A stretch of 10,253 bases of DNA from Phoronis pallida (taxonomy: Eukaryota; Phoronida; Phoronidae): contig JAOXYC010194465.1 in the NCBI GenBank assembly GCA_028565715.1, positions 1-10,253 on the forward strand. The letters run 5' to 3'. This document shows positions 1 to 8,391 of the stretch, in pieces. Position numbers and translations under genes: made by a program. Position 1 is the first letter of the stretch. Each line of letters starts with the position of its first letter. A model generated the notes under the pieces. It searched no databases. It had not been told where the DNA came from and saw only the letters and a list, made by a program, of their open reading frames with translations.

Positions 1-2005
1 ACCTCTCGCTTGGCAACACCGACCTCTCAATTAGCGAAAGCTGGTCTTTGCGAACGCAACAGTTTTAGTAGAAGCAGCCACCGCCTTAACTTAGCCAACA
101 GCGATCATCTACACTCGTCTAACACAACACACGTGAATGAATCATTTGAACGAGTTCCGTCTAGTCACCATATTGACGTAGACGAATACAACGTCATCAA
201 TCTTGAAAGCGTGTACGAGTTTCAAGAAAAACACAAGGCTGAAATAGCTGAAGAATCTTCCGAAGAAAGTGAAATTGAAAAGGTAGACGATTCCCCAGAA
301 ACTCTCAAGCAATACGAAGCCGAAAATCAGAAAATGATAGATGAGTTGATGGACATCTTGACTCACGACCCCGATGAACACGAGTATATGTTGGAAACTG
401 CTGTTTCGAACTACGCAAAGTTTATAAAAGATATGAGAACGCATAAGGTGTGTGTAGAAGAGGGACTTGTTCAAAGAGGCAAAGATTTCCTATTTGCTAT
501 GGAACTGCGCGAAGACCTTCAAGAGGCTGTGGAAGGTAAAGACATCGGCGAACTGGATAAGGTAATGCGCATGTTTAAATCACAGTCAATAATGGACTTG
601 AGTCTTTTAACGGGATTGGGTACATATCTTCAGTAATTATAAATAATCATGAGCAACTATTTAGTCACAATGCGTGACCTAATTCCCTCAACCGAGGAAA
701 ATGTTATTGAAAAATGTTTCATGGCCCGACTGGTCACGTGATGTGACCAAATAGTTGCTTGAACAGATTCATAATTATTCATAATCAAGTTTCGCAACGG
801 TTGATAGTCTCTATATTGAAATATCTTCAGTAATGTTTCAAAAAAATGGTCCTCATACCTTACCGAATATGTGGTATACAAACACTACAAGATCTTTGAC
901 AAAAATAGAGCCTTAACAAACCCAACATTTTCTAAAGCTCCATAATTCAGTTGAAGGCGGCATCGATCTTAGTAGGAAATGGAACACTACACAATCAGTA
1001 AGCGTTGTTTGCCGTTTTAAAGTCCTTATGGTATCCCAGTAATGTTAATTTTTTGTTTGTAATCTATTGATTACAGATTCTCCAGTGCATACGACAGATT
1101 CGCGAAGTGCGCAGATTCCTTCGTCCTGATGTAGCTAGAGCTGACGCTCGGGTTCATGCTTTGGCGAGGCTGGAGAAGATTAGCGAGGCTTTCACTCTTC
1201 TTGAAAGGTCAAAGTTGACAGAAATACGGAAGTATGATAAACCCCCGGAGTATATACATGATACAATAAAGGCAGTTCTATTGATACTTGGTACGTACCG
1301 TATCACATTTTTCGAACAAACCAGTCATACCTATTTTGAAGTTAGTTGCTTAAACGAATAACAAAGTAAAGTCCAATTTGTCTTCTAAGCATGCTTCAAG
1401 AAGAGAGTGGACTTATATTGTACTCTAGACTATATACAGAAATTTAAATATGGTATTCAACAAAATTAATTGTTTTGCTATGTTTGCTATCATTTGAACT
1501 TCATAACAAGGGACGTCATTCACAAATTGTTTAAGATTTATGCTCCCTGGGAAGTTGAGGTGAGACAAAGTTGAACAGATCTGGTACCAAGTTAGAGACA
1601 TGATGACGCATACTACTTACATGTTGTATTTTAATAGTAACTTAATAGGATCCTTATCTTTTTACTTTTCAAGGTTACCACGAAGGGGTAACAAAAGACT
1701 GGAAGACATGTCGAACTCTGTGTCAAACGACAAGAGGGAAGAATCACGAACCTGGTCTCATAGATAAACTCAAACAATTCAAAATTGAAATCCTGGAGCC
1801 GGAAATTGCAGTGCGCGTGCTCCAGATCTTGGAAAAACACGATGAGGATGAAGTACTGTCGGGTTGCAATGACGGGCATTTGTTTTATGAATGGGCATTC
1901 GCAGTGGCCGAGGAATGCCTCGCGAAAAGCGAGCCGAAAAGCTGGACGAAGCTGACTGTTAAACAACAGAAAAATCTGTTGAGCCAAAGGCAAAATGCAT
2001 TATGA
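1..2005 (+). CDS. 3' part of a multi-exon gene: helical-hairpin protein ending in a dynein stalk-tip-like domain
   Basis: Three exons are joined in phase: 1-561 (open at the window edge), 1077-1290 and 1674-2005 (stop TAA). They give 368 residues plus stop; the true start lies outside the window. Residues about 1-80 are Ser/Asn/His-rich and about 80-105 are acidic (Glu/Ser). Residues about 130-225 look like amphipathic helical hairpins (LREDLQEAVEGKDIGELDK, then RPDVARADARVHALARLEK). Residues about 225-345 resemble the dynein heavy-chain stalk microtubule-binding domain. They show L-T-E-I-R (234-238), K-P-P-E (242-245), a hydrophobic helix ending LLILG (255-259), a D-W-K motif (267-269), and the later helix pattern ending FYEWAFAVAEE. 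The match is from memory of the family, not from a search. In a true dynein a second stalk coiled coil and AAA5-6 should follow, but here the protein ends within about 25 residues. I infer a cytoskeletal or ciliary role. The exon structure is strong; the function is tentative. Confidence 0.75.
562..1076 (+). other. Intron (515 bp, phase 0) of the dynein-stalk-like gene
   Basis: The donor is AAG|GTAATG after base 561 and the acceptor is TTGATTACAG| at 1076. Both sides are phase 0, so DIGELDK continues into ILQCIRQI and completes a helical hairpin. If unspliced, the frame runs to a TAA at 634-636. The other donors I saw nearby (GTAAAG at 536, GTACAT at 620) are phase 1 and shift the downstream frame to an early stop. 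The intron contains the imperfect palindrome at 634-787 and otherwise nothing I recognise. Confidence 0.7.
634..787. repeat. Imperfect palindrome, MITE-like foldback element in an intron
   Basis: AGCAACTATTTAGTCACA (652-669) is the reverse complement of 742-759 at 17 of 18 positions. Outer arms 634-651 and 770-787 match at 15 of 18 after a gap of about 10 nt, and CGTGACC (673-679) pairs with 732-738. The loop is about 52 nt. No transposase and no clear target-site duplication are visible. It begins right after the intron donor region. Confidence 0.55.
1291..1673 (+). other. Intron (383 bp, phase 1) of the dynein-stalk-like gene
   Basis: The donor is CTTG|GTACGT at 1291 and the acceptor is a pyrimidine-rich tract ending TTTTCAAG| at 1673. 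The split codon G|GT gives glycine and joins LLIL-G to YHEGVTKDWK, a sensible transition in the dynein-stalk pattern. I see no gene or repeat inside. Confidence 0.8.
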
Positions 2006-2123
2006 TTGTGAAGTTGATGCATGCGCGTGAGCAATAGTGTTTGGTTTGTCAGGAAAGTGTCGACAAGGCTAGATGTCATTATAGCGTGTGTAGTTCAGTC
2101 TGTTTTTGTTATATTATTTTTCA

Positions 2124-2129
2124 AATAAA
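2124..2129 (+). promoter_or_regulatory. Poly(A) signal of the dynein-stalk-like gene
   Basis: A canonical AATAAA lies 119 bp after the stop codon at 2005, followed by T-rich sequence with GT (2156-2172). This implies a short 3' UTR of about 140 nt and ends the first gene only about 100 bp before the promoter elements of the next one. Confidence 0.7.
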
Positions 2130-2214
2130 TGAGAGAAAATTATGAACGACAAAAAGTTTTCTATATTTGTTCGATGGATAAACTCTTGTCATCATATAGC
2201 CTGTGACAATAATG

Positions 2215-2255
2215 TGACGTCACTTCTGAGCAGACATGGTTCATGGATTATAAAT
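2215..2255 (+). promoter_or_regulatory. Putative core promoter: CRE plus TATA box
   Basis: A perfect CRE octamer TGACGTCA (2215-2222) is followed by TATAAAT (2249-2255). The order and spacing are those of a CREB/ATF-responsive TATA promoter, with an expected transcription start near 2280 and a 5' UTR of about 100 nt before the ATG at 2379. The motifs are directly visible; promoter activity is inferred. Confidence 0.5.
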
Positions 2256-2378
2256 GGCCAACAAACCACCAAGTCCAAGTTCTGTGGTAATGTGACTCCG
2301 AAAATACACCTTGTTTACTGGACAATGCATTTTATACCAGTTAAAAAGTGGACAAAAGATTTACATTCCAGTTAACCA

Positions 2379-3356
2379 ATGGGTATACGTGACACCAAAG
2401 GATTTGTACTTTTTGGAACACTCTTGACTAGAACAGGCTTTATCTTATATGGAGGAGTTGTTCTGTTAATGTTCTATCAAGGAGAACATATTACTTCAAG
2501 ATGGTGGTCATTGTGCTTATTTCCGCTTCCGGGATCGATATTTGAGCTTCTGGTTGTTATATTCGCGCTTCATGGACGGGAGTGGAAAAGTTGGTTTTAC
2601 CCGAGTTTTTTCTTGTTTCTTTTGTGTACTTTACCAGCAATATGGCTGGTGGAACTTCACAAGATAGAGAACCATGTTCTTATTACAGAAGATTTTGAGC
2701 TAATGTCGTCACATAAAGTTCATATATTCGGAGCCAATGCAACCGTAACGTTAACTCTGCGCATGTGGGCGATTATTCTAGAAACCACAACACTCCTGCT
2801 TCTAGTGTTCGCTCGATGGATTCAACCTACTCGACATCTGAGTGACAGACAGATCGCAAATTTATGGCTCTTGCAAGCCTTCATGGCAGCTGATATGCTA
2901 GAATTGTTGGATCTGTTACAATACAAGCGCGTCGTCGCAGACACGGGGTTTGTTTACGCCACATTGTCCATGTTTTCGTTGAGCTGTCTACAATTCACAT
3001 TCATGATTGGCACCGATAAATCAGAACAGAAGGAAGAAGACGTGACTCAGTTCCGACCACAGGGACAGGTTTCCACGATGCTCTTCGGGACACCATATAG
3101 TCAGCAGACACCTACGATGCCACCAGAAAATAGAAAGTCAGAGATTTTACTCGTTCTCTCATCCGTCTTTTTAATGAACTTACCATTTGCTGTACTGCGC
3201 ATGTCGGCGATTGTCTTTTTCGATGTTGCACCGTTTTTAGGACTTTTCTTTCTAGTGAAGAATTTGACAGCGATCATGTTTGCCCTTTTTCGTGTTTTGC
3301 GACTTACAGTTTTACGAAATGCTATCACAATTAACGTTGTACCGCCACCGAAATAA
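2379..3356 (+). CDS. TMEM26: TMEM26-family multi-pass membrane protein
   Basis: This is a 325-residue polytopic membrane protein, complete in one exon. An in-frame TAA lies two codons before the ATG, which fixes the start unless a spliced leader exon exists. Eight hydrophobic segments are visible at about residues 9-32, 43-64, 72-93, 129-147, 159-180, 190-212, 254-283 and 286-312. Family hallmarks are WFYPSFF followed by LPAIWLVELH (72-94), the ARW(I)QP then SDRQIANL then AADMLE block (145-175), VYATLS...CLQF (about 193-206), and LPFAVLR in the seventh segment. An N-A-T sequon (120-122) lies between segments 3 and 4. The tail after the last segment is short and basic-hydrophobic, shorter than in vertebrate TMEM26. 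The family's biochemical role is poorly defined; vertebrate TMEM26 is used as a thermogenic-adipocyte surface marker. The gene is convergent with the phosphodiesterase gene and lies just downstream of the preceding gene. Confidence 0.9.
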   Translation: MGIRDTKGFVLFGTLLTRTGFILYGGVVLLMFYQGEHITSRWWSLCLFPLPGSIFELLVVIFALHGREWKSWFYPSFFLFLLCTLPAIWLVELHKIENHVLITEDFELMSSHKVHIFGANATVTLTLRMWAIILETTTLLLLVFARWIQPTRHLSDRQIANLWLLQAFMAADMLELLDLLQYKRVVADTGFVYATLSMFSLSCLQFTFMIGTDKSEQKEEDVTQFRPQGQVSTMLFGTPYSQQTPTMPPENRKSEILLVLSSVFLMNLPFAVLRMSAIVFFDVAPFLGLFFLVKNLTAIMFALFRVLRLTVLRNAITINVVPPPK

Positions 3357-3361
3357 GAAAA

Positions 3362-3372
3362 AATACAATACA
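3362..3372 (+). promoter_or_regulatory. Possible variant poly(A) signal (AATACA twice) after the TMEM26-like CDS
   Basis: Two overlapping AATACA hexamers, a weak poly(A) variant, lie 6-16 bp after the stop at 3356. That is close enough to give an extremely short 3' UTR, so the canonical AATAAA sites further down (4040-4045, 4090-4099) are real competitors. Confidence 0.2.
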
Positions 3373-4039
3373 ATTTTAAAAGGTTCGTAGTTGTTGTGCG
3401 TTAAAAGAATGTTAGAGTGTAGGATGAACCCAAAATTGTCATGTTTCCAAGGGTGAGTTTTTAAATTAGGCCCCATTTGCCAGAAGACTCCCTTCATACT
3501 TCAGTAGGAGTCTTGCCTTGAATTGGGTGACGCGATTGACCACATCACCCGCGCAAGAAAATAATATGTCCTCACTGCGAAAGCATTCGAACACATTGTA
3601 GATTCAAATAAGCGTGGCATACATCTTGTGACTCTACAGATAAGCTTTAAATATCTACAAACTGCTATTAAAAACGATTTTGATTTGGGTTTTGTTTCCG
3701 TACGCGGAAGCCAGTGACCCGCTAAATTATTCATGTGCCTCTGTAAGTTCTGCGGAAGGCTTCTACAACCAAATAGCCTCGAAGCCTTGAGGACGAAAAT
3801 GAATTAGGCCCTTGAAACAAGTTAGCATTTCAACATAGCAGTCACTTCACCGTCAGCAGGACACTCAACAAATGCACGTGTAGACATTCTTGTTATCATT
3901 GTTTAAAATTGGACCATTTCTCTTTACTATAATTTTACGGATTTTTCAAACTGACTTCAAAGGCGCGGTGTCGTGTATATCGTGTGTCTATAATAATAAC
4001 CATGGAACTTATCCAGTGTCTTTGATTCAACAAATGATT

Positions 4040-4099
4040 AATAAAGAAAATGCGACACATTTGTAGAAAGAAACGAAGACAATTTAGAAAATAAATAAA
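4040..4099 (+). promoter_or_regulatory. Candidate distal poly(A) signals for the TMEM26-like gene
   Basis: AATAAA occurs at 4040-4045 and as an overlapping pair (4090-4095, 4094-4099). Used by the TMEM26-like gene they would give a 3' UTR of about 700 nt that stops about 150 bp short of the convergent phosphodiesterase stop codon. The stretch 3357-4252 otherwise contains no coding sequence I can support, only an 8-bp inverted repeat (AAGGCTTC 3756-3763, GAAGCCTT 3781-3788). Confidence 0.4.
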
Positions 4100-4252
4100 T
4101 GTATTGTTAACTTGCTATTACTTTGACTCAACCTATTGCTACGTTTGCAGATAAGACTTTAAAAAAAATAGATCAATATGATTAAAAAATAGAAGAATAC
4201 GTTAGGAAAAAAATGTATCTTAAAAACAACCCAGCGACGACTTACGCAAGTG

Positions 4253-7026
4253 CTAGTCGGACTCGCTAATGAAAAGAGAACGCACTGATCGAAGCGACTC
4301 CTTGTGTGCCCATCTGTTGTCAGTACCTATAGTTGAAGTGATGGATGGCTCCCATGGCGGTATATTCTCGCCCGTTCCAACACGTAACCAACTGTCTAAG
4401 TTCTCTCTAACAGTCTTCTCAATATCCTGAACAACTGGAATAACTTTCCCCAGCGTTGTGTAAAGAGGTACGGCAACAAACTTCATAAACCCACTCTGCT
4501 GATCGGCTAATTTCTCATTATTGTATCGATTCATCATTGCGATAGGTTCAAACCCGCGATCTCTCTCAATGTCACCCTGAACGTAGAATTCGTCATAAAG
4601 AGCTTTGACGCTTCTGACCTGTTTAGGCCATGGTTTTGCGGCTGCACACAAATCACACGCGGTCATCGTGACAGCGACCATGATGTCTCTGTGTTCTCTG
4701 TTTGAAACATCGAATGTGTTGTTCTTTACAAGGCCTTCCAGTGCGGGCTTATTGCAGCCGAAAAACACTGCCAAATCGGTGGATATTATGGCATGTCTTA
4801 TAAATGTCAACACAGTTTGATACTGCTCAGTGGTGAAATGGTCAAATATGGTGTTATTCTCCTGTTGTAAAATCAAGACAGTCGTGTGGAAATGGTGTTG
4901 TTCCATAACGGAAGTGGAGTACAGTGCCGCCAATGGGAGATTCAACTTTTCAAAGAATGTGTTGTTGTAGCCCCTGTGGTCTAGATCATGACATATACAG
5001 GCAATGAGGAGACTCAAACGTTCTAGATCAGTCAAGGCAGATTTCATAAACGGATCTCTAAGAACAATATACATGCAGTGTGCCACGTAGAAGGCGTGTT
5101 GCCAATTATGGTATGGAACAGTTCGATAGTTACGATATACAGCTTCAGTGAAACTGCACAGCTTCAGTTCATCTAGAACATTGCCGAACAAATCGTGGAT
5201 CATGAATACGAAGAATTTGTCCAAAATATTTTTAACCTCGTCGTCGATTGAGAAAAGGTGCGTATAGAATTCTAGTGGAATGTCCTTCCGCTGCAGGCCA
5301 CTTTTCATCAGATTTTCTCCAACGCTCTTGCGCAACTTCATACACTGTGATTGTAGTTGCTCAATGGCAACGTTAGCACAGTCTTCTTTCACCTTCATAT
5401 CAGAATAAACCTTAGAGTAGTTTAGAGCCATGGAAAAATAAATCCCAAACACCTTCAACATCTCGGCGTCGTCCTCACAAAATTGTCCTCCGTCGCATTT
5501 GTTGGCAACTACAAACACCCCAAAGAATTCACCCTTATTCATCACGCGAACGCTTAATAAATTTCTTATGTCGGCATCACAAGTTGCGCTTAGCTCTTTA
5601 AACAAGCACTTGTAAGTATCATCACAAGCATTGTTAAGTATTGTTGAGCAGGAGTTAGAAATCTCTATGATGATATTTGTGTCTTTTATTGGAAATCTCA
5701 ATGCTTTGATGAACTTTCTATAAACGGGCTTGCCGTCTGCATCATACTCGCCTACGTCTTGCAACTCTACATAGAGCTCGGAATGCACCTTATCCAACAA
5801 CGCGACAACACAGCGCTCTGCACAAACAAGAGCTTTAGAATGAGTCATTATTTTCGCCATCACGTCATGAAACTGTGTGACGTCATGGAACATATCATTT
5901 GTTGCGTCCAGGAGAAATGTGTTTAAATTCTTGGTACGTGTGTTGATATAGTTCTTCAGATTTTGGTTTATTCCGAGGCACGCCCACACTATACAGCCTT
6001 GAGCTATCTGGTACTCTTTTTCTGTGAAGGGTATGCGTTCCTGCCCCCTAGTGAGCTCGATGACTCCAACTAAGTCTTTCTCAAGATCAATGAGAGGTAT
6101 GCATATCAATGAAATATCATTGACGACAACAGCATAATGGTTAAACCTTTTGTCTTGCGACGCGTCTTCTATAAGAAGGCCAGTGCGAAATCTTTCAACA
6201 TGGCGGGCTGCATGACTCACTACCGCTGACCCCCTCAGTTTTGCATCCAGTGAGTGATTCGGCCAGGAGAATGCATGCGCTAGACCAGCCCCTGAACTCC
6301 TTGATAAATAAACAATGACGCGATCAGCCTGGGTCGCATTCAAAACAGTTTTTGCTAGTTCCAGATAGAGGTCGTGGTGAGCGTATCCGAAACAAACATT
6401 ACCCGGGCTTTCTTGAGAGCTCCCAGAAAATCGCGCAGATATTTGTTCTGTGGACGAGTTGACACTTTCTGACACTTTCAAAGTTTTGTTTTCGCTGAAT
6501 GCTTTTTCATTATCCCTCTTCTTTTTTAGAAGTTTCAGGAGTTCTTCTTTGGAGATATTCTTCAAGACCAAAGTTTTTAACAATTCTTTGTTTGACGACA
6601 GTAAATATTTAAACTGGCGACGACTTATCTTAGGCTTTTGATTTTGACTATTTTCTTCAAGATCATTCCTGAAAAAAGATGAAGGTAAATCAGAGTGATT
6701 GTTTTAAAAATGTTGATTTGTGGGTTAAGAGAGCGAGCCAACCTGAGGGTAAAAAAGTGTATAGTATAACTTAGCGCGATTGGTAACGGTTTAAACGAAT
6801 TTCATAAATATTAGCGAAGAACCCATTAAATCCAAAGAACGAGAAATTGAGCAATAACCTACCCATTGTCTACAGGAGTATTTGATGGTTTATTTTCTTC
6901 TTGTTCTTTACTAATTCGTCGTTTGTTTCTAGCGCGCCAGACGTCACTTGACACGTGACCAGGGAGGGGTGTTTTCCGGTGGGTTGAGGCAAGCACCAGG
7001 TTGTCCGACATTTCTGTATTCTTCAT
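4253..7026 (-). CDS. PDE10A: PDE10-type dual-GAF cyclic nucleotide phosphodiesterase
   Basis: Exon 1 (7026-6863) and exon 2 (6668-4253) join in phase 2 to encode 859 residues. The family hydrolyses cAMP and cGMP to 5'-monophosphates. Residues 1-150 form a basic, low-complexity N-terminus. GAF-A is about 154-288 and GAF-B about 318-473, with an NK(C/F)D-type motif (NKCDGGQF, 444-451). The catalytic domain is about 515-815. It shows YHNWQHA (general-acid His575, metal ligand His579), CHDLDH (His615/Asp616), TACDLC (Asp726), and QSGF (invariant Gln779, clamp Phe782). AHCMY, LAALYSTSVMEQHHF and MTACDLC favour PDE10 over PDE5, PDE11 or PDE2. The ATG at 7026 is the first after an in-frame TGA about 60 bp upstream; a second ATG five codons on (Met6) has a better context (G at -3). 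The 44-residue tail after the catalytic domain (GTGENIPPW...) is Ser/Arg-rich. No AATAAA is seen on this strand within about 250 bp of the stop. Confidence 0.93.
6669..6862 (-). other. Intron (194 bp, phase 2) near the 5' end of the phosphodiesterase gene
   Basis: Read on the minus strand, the donor is GACAATGG|GTAGGT and the acceptor is CATCTTTTTTCAG|GAATGATC. The split codon GG|G gives glycine (residue 55), so ...NTPVDN joins GNDLEENSQNQK. The second exon's frame has no ATG between the acceptor and well into the protein, so an upstream exon is required, and this one satisfies phase, splice consensus and an initiator ATG. Confidence 0.85.
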
Positions 7027-7079
7027 AAAGGATTCCTTTAGTTCTAATGAATCACATTGTAGTACTTCTATTGCCTTGG

Positions 7080-7121
7080 TACGTCATAAGTTCATGATGT
7101 CATTTGCCTTGCATGACGTAA
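7080..7121 (-). promoter_or_regulatory. Cluster of three CRE-like sites upstream of the phosphodiesterase start
   Basis: Within 42 bp lie ATGACGTA (minus, 7087-7080), TGATGTCA (7095-7102; TGACATCA on minus) and TGACGTAA (7114-7121). Each differs by one or two bases from the CRE octamer TGACGTCA, and the spacing is 15 and 19 bp. They are 54-95 bp upstream of the ATG at 7026. No TATA box is obvious upstream. A further AGACGTCA and an E-box CACGTG lie inside exon 1 (6939-6957). Confidence 0.45.
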
Positions 7122-7140
7122 CGGAATTGAGTTAGAATAC

Positions 7141-7400
7141 ATTGTGGAAAATATTTTTCATAATCGCCTAACCTATTTGGACATAAAGTTGAAACGAAAG
7201 AAGGCACGAAAGCTAACAGACACAGCGCCACTTTGTTTTCAACATTCATGAGATTCGTCAACTTTGCATCGATTTATTTGTGTAAAAAAACTATCTGCAA
7301 GTTGGCATGTATTTTGAGTGCAGTTAATAAAAATATTTTGTAAAAATAACAATGGACAAAAAAATCAATCTCTGTGAGATGGAATATATAGGCTTGATCA
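7141..7400. other. AT-rich intergenic stretch, no gene seen
   Basis: This lies upstream of the phosphodiesterase promoter-like cluster. It contains no open frame of note and no repeat I recognise. It may carry the 5' UTR or distal promoter of the minus-strand gene. Confidence 0.5.
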
Positions 7401-7479
7401 TTAGATGTACTTAGATGTTATCAATGTGAAACTATCGGTCCTGATGTTGACGCCCCTATCGGGAACTAGCTCATTTAAG

Positions 7480-7640
7480 AGTTTAGGCGAGTGGCGCGCA
7501 CGGAAACAGCCGAAGTGTTCCGAATGGTTGTTACGGTGTCGCCGGGCCATGTTGAGTCACCAACCAAGGATCACCAATAGCCTCTTGAACTCGGTATAGT
7601 CCGGCGACGGCGGCGAGGATGACCCATGTTGACATGTGCC
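7480..7640. other. GC-rich, CpG-containing island of unknown origin
   Basis: This stretch is clearly richer in G+C and CpG (GTGGCGCGCACGG, CCGGCGACGGCGGCGAGG) than the surrounding AT-rich DNA. Short open frames cross it on both strands (64 codons on + from 7405; 49 codons on - from 7550; about 34 codons on - ending near 7536). None resembles a family I know. It could be a decayed mobile-element fragment or a regulatory CpG island. Confidence 0.35.
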
Positions 7641-7658
7641 TTTACCCGAGTTATACAG

Positions 7659-7752
7659 ATAGTAACATCATATTTGGATAATGATTTCGTATCAGCTACG
7701 ATCATATATTATATAAATAGTAACATCAAATTTTAAGATAAATCAGCTACGA
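7659..7752 (+). repeat. Degenerate direct repeat, two copies
   Basis: ATAGTAACATCA occurs at 7659-7670 and 7717-7728. Each copy is followed by a GATAA-containing spacer and then ATCAGCTACGA (7691-7701 and 7742-7752). The two units are about 43 and 36 bp, suggesting an old tandem duplication with a small deletion. Confidence 0.6.
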
Positions 7753-8188
7753 CCTAAAATAAGACCCAGCTATCGGTTTGGTTATATATATCATCCTCAC
7801 TGAGGGCGCAGTGCAGTGTACGGACTAGCTTGAACTCCAGCCTCTTCGACTCAGGTCGTTTGAGATGGGCTGTGGGAGAGACTATGTACGGGCGTGCCGC
7901 GCTCAAGTCAACAAGAACTCCCATTTCAGTCCCCAGTCTAGCTTAAAAGAAACTCCCTCTCCACGTTGGTCCCAATCTGGCACCAAATCGCAAATCAACT
8001 AGACCATGTGGTGTACGAATCCTTTGTTGAACACACCTTACTTGCATCTGAGTCAAAAAATCATGGAGTTGCGAAAGTTATTAGGGAGTTTTCGCACCTC
8101 ACGGCTACGGAAACGGGGGTGAAAAACGAATCCGCTAACCGTTTTGAAACACAACAAGTCTTCGCAAACTTCAGAAATCAACATAAAT
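7753..8188. other. Unassigned sequence, no gene supported
   Basis: An open frame at 7966-8190 (+) lacks an ATG start and recognisable domains, and its residue pattern does not look protein-like to me. The segment around 8066-8125 (AGGGAGTTTTCGCACCTC, then CGGAAACGGGGGTGAAAAACG) has the look of dispersed repeat DNA, but I cannot assign a family. Confidence 0.35.
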
Positions 8189-8333
8189 AGGGCACAATTT
8201 TCAAGCTTTCAGCGAATCCATTTTTGATAAAAATAACATAGATTTTATCTTAACAAACTGTTTTTTGGTCAAAGTGTTCAAAATTTGAAAAAAACTCAAA
8301 CAAGTGTCGCTGACAAACTGACTATTGTGCCCT
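8189..8333. repeat. Small inverted-repeat element (about 145 bp)
   Basis: AGGGCACAAT (8189-8198) is matched by its exact reverse complement ATTGTGCCCT (8324-8333). The interior is AT-rich and non-coding. The size and terminal inverted repeats resemble a miniature non-autonomous DNA transposon. No convincing target-site duplication is visible. Confidence 0.4.
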
Positions 8334-8391
8334 CTATAAGAAGTATATCGACGTTTAGCAAAATGACTCATTGAATGTCCAAAATATAGGA

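Noticed and set aside
142-474. Minus-strand 110-codon open frame
   Set aside because: It is the antisense of the first coding exon, with Phe/Leu-rich noise composition and no domain.
734-741. TCACGTGA E-box (CLEAR-like)
   Set aside because: It lies inside the palindromic element, whose pairing explains it. There is no promoter context.
1631-2079. Two minus-strand frames opposite the third exon
   Set aside because: They are shadows of the spliced coding exon 1674-2005.
4605-4820. Plus-strand 71-codon frame
   Set aside because: Antisense of the conserved PDE catalytic domain.
5857-5890. Second perfect TGACGTCA (5878-5885) and a nearby ACGTCA in the phosphodiesterase exon
   Set aside because: They arise from a repeated HDV peptide (FHDVTQFHDVM) inside GAF-B coding sequence, so codons explain them better than regulation.
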